The position numbers were made by a program, and so were the translations under genes. This document shows positions 63,876-64,000 of a stretch of 64,000 bases of DNA, in pieces. The DNA lies in the NCBI GenBank assembly GCA_038850735.1, contig JAWCLO010000005.1:62001-126000 (forward strand), given 5' to 3'. The notes under the pieces are model-generated. The model made no database searches. It saw only the letters and a list, made by a program, of their open reading frames with translations, and was not told where the DNA came from. The stretch's first letter is position 1. The number at the start of each line of letters is the position of its first letter. The DNA comes from Methanomassiliicoccales archaeon. Lineage in GTDB: Archaea; Thermoplasmatota; Thermoplasmata; Methanomassiliicoccales; JACIVX01.

Positions 63876-64000
63876 ATGAAAATTGATGAAGTGAAGAAGA
63901 TTGGAATAATTGGTGCGGGTACGATGGGCAGCGGCATTGCGCAGGTCGCCGTGCAAAGCGGTTTTGAGGTCTTATTGAACGATGTCAGCGATGCATTCAT
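63876..64000 (+). CDS. 3-hydroxyacyl/butyryl-CoA dehydrogenase, N-terminal part
   Basis: The first 41 residues of an NAD-dependent 3-hydroxyacyl-CoA dehydrogenase. The Rossmann nucleotide-binding sequence IGIIGAGTMGSGIAQVA is classical for Hbd/FadB-type enzymes. It continues beyond the window. A GGGGAGAG ribosome-binding site precedes ATG 63876, 29 nt after the thiolase stop. With the thiolase it suggests a beta-oxidation or butyrate-type CoA pathway. Confidence 0.92.
   Translation, partial: MKIDEVKKIGIIGAGTMGSGIAQVAVQSGFEVLLNDVSDAF

Overview
The window is a contiguous piece of a euryarchaeal chromosome. The evidence is an archaeal translation, replication and transcription set: ribosomal L1-L10-L12 genes, an Orc1/Cdc6 pair, the D-family polymerase small subunit DP1, TFB, Gar1, an archaeal tRNA-intron endonuclease, TiaS, a split GMP synthase and an A-type ATP synthase operon. 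Many genes have a TATA element about 25 nt before a near-leaderless start. Several features (duplicated 352-residue EndA, DUF131, CoA-thioester metabolism genes) are compatible with a Thermoplasmata-related lineage, but this is inference and I do not name a genus. There is no CRISPR array, insertion sequence, prophage or rRNA. Gene density is high and the only tRNA is tRNA-Gly(CCC).

Layout. 1-1.6 kb: end of the L1-L10-L12 operon. 2.2-6.7 kb: Nif3-like protein, an Orc1/Cdc6 paralogue, M42 and M20 peptidases. 6.6-11.4 kb: AsnRS, RimI-type acetyltransferase, a 55-codon small gene, an Lrp-type RAM protein, UPF0147, tRNA-Gly, an AmiS/UreI-type channel and a PH-like protein. 11.7-19.6 kb: cation antiporter, P-type Ca2+ ATPase, RtcA, PAC2, ArfC, Mut7-C. 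19.7-29.8 kb: two uncharacterised proteins, then purine/CoA/methyl-cycle metabolism (GuaAa, GuaAb, PurE, PfkB kinase, AHCY, phosphopantothenate synthetase). 30-33 kb: Gar1-TFB, a zinc-ribbon/TPR membrane protein, EndA. 33.6-37.9 kb: a chaperone locus with a Phr-like ArsR regulator, a helical protein, Hsp20, CDC48 and a second Hsp20, closed by a hairpin terminator. 38-46.4 kb: HTH regulators, a regulator with a degenerate ATPase domain, CobO-type adenosyltransferase, CYTH, a CPBP protease with two zinc ribbons, a TIM-barrel epimerase, UPF0201 and DP1. 46.4-54.8 kb: the atpHIKECFABD operon with an extra 40-residue membrane protein at its end. 55-64 kb: dCMP deaminase, signal peptidase, the second Orc1/Cdc6, PPC-domain protein, HflX, TiaS, thiolase and the start of 3-hydroxybutyryl-CoA dehydrogenase.

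The strongest discovery-type signal is a likely replication origin at about 57.8-60.3 kb. Two ORB-like elements lie just upstream of the second orc1/cdc6 gene, and a third, 21/22 identical to one of them, lies in the opposite orientation 2.2 kb away beyond hflX. Genes run away from the centre of this region on both sides. Other points of interest are the self-contained heat-shock locus with a 25-bp dyad at the predicted hsp20 transcription start, the untracked small genes at 8858 and 46441, a divergent Orc1/Cdc6 paralogue, and the regulator whose Walker A and B motifs are both degraded.
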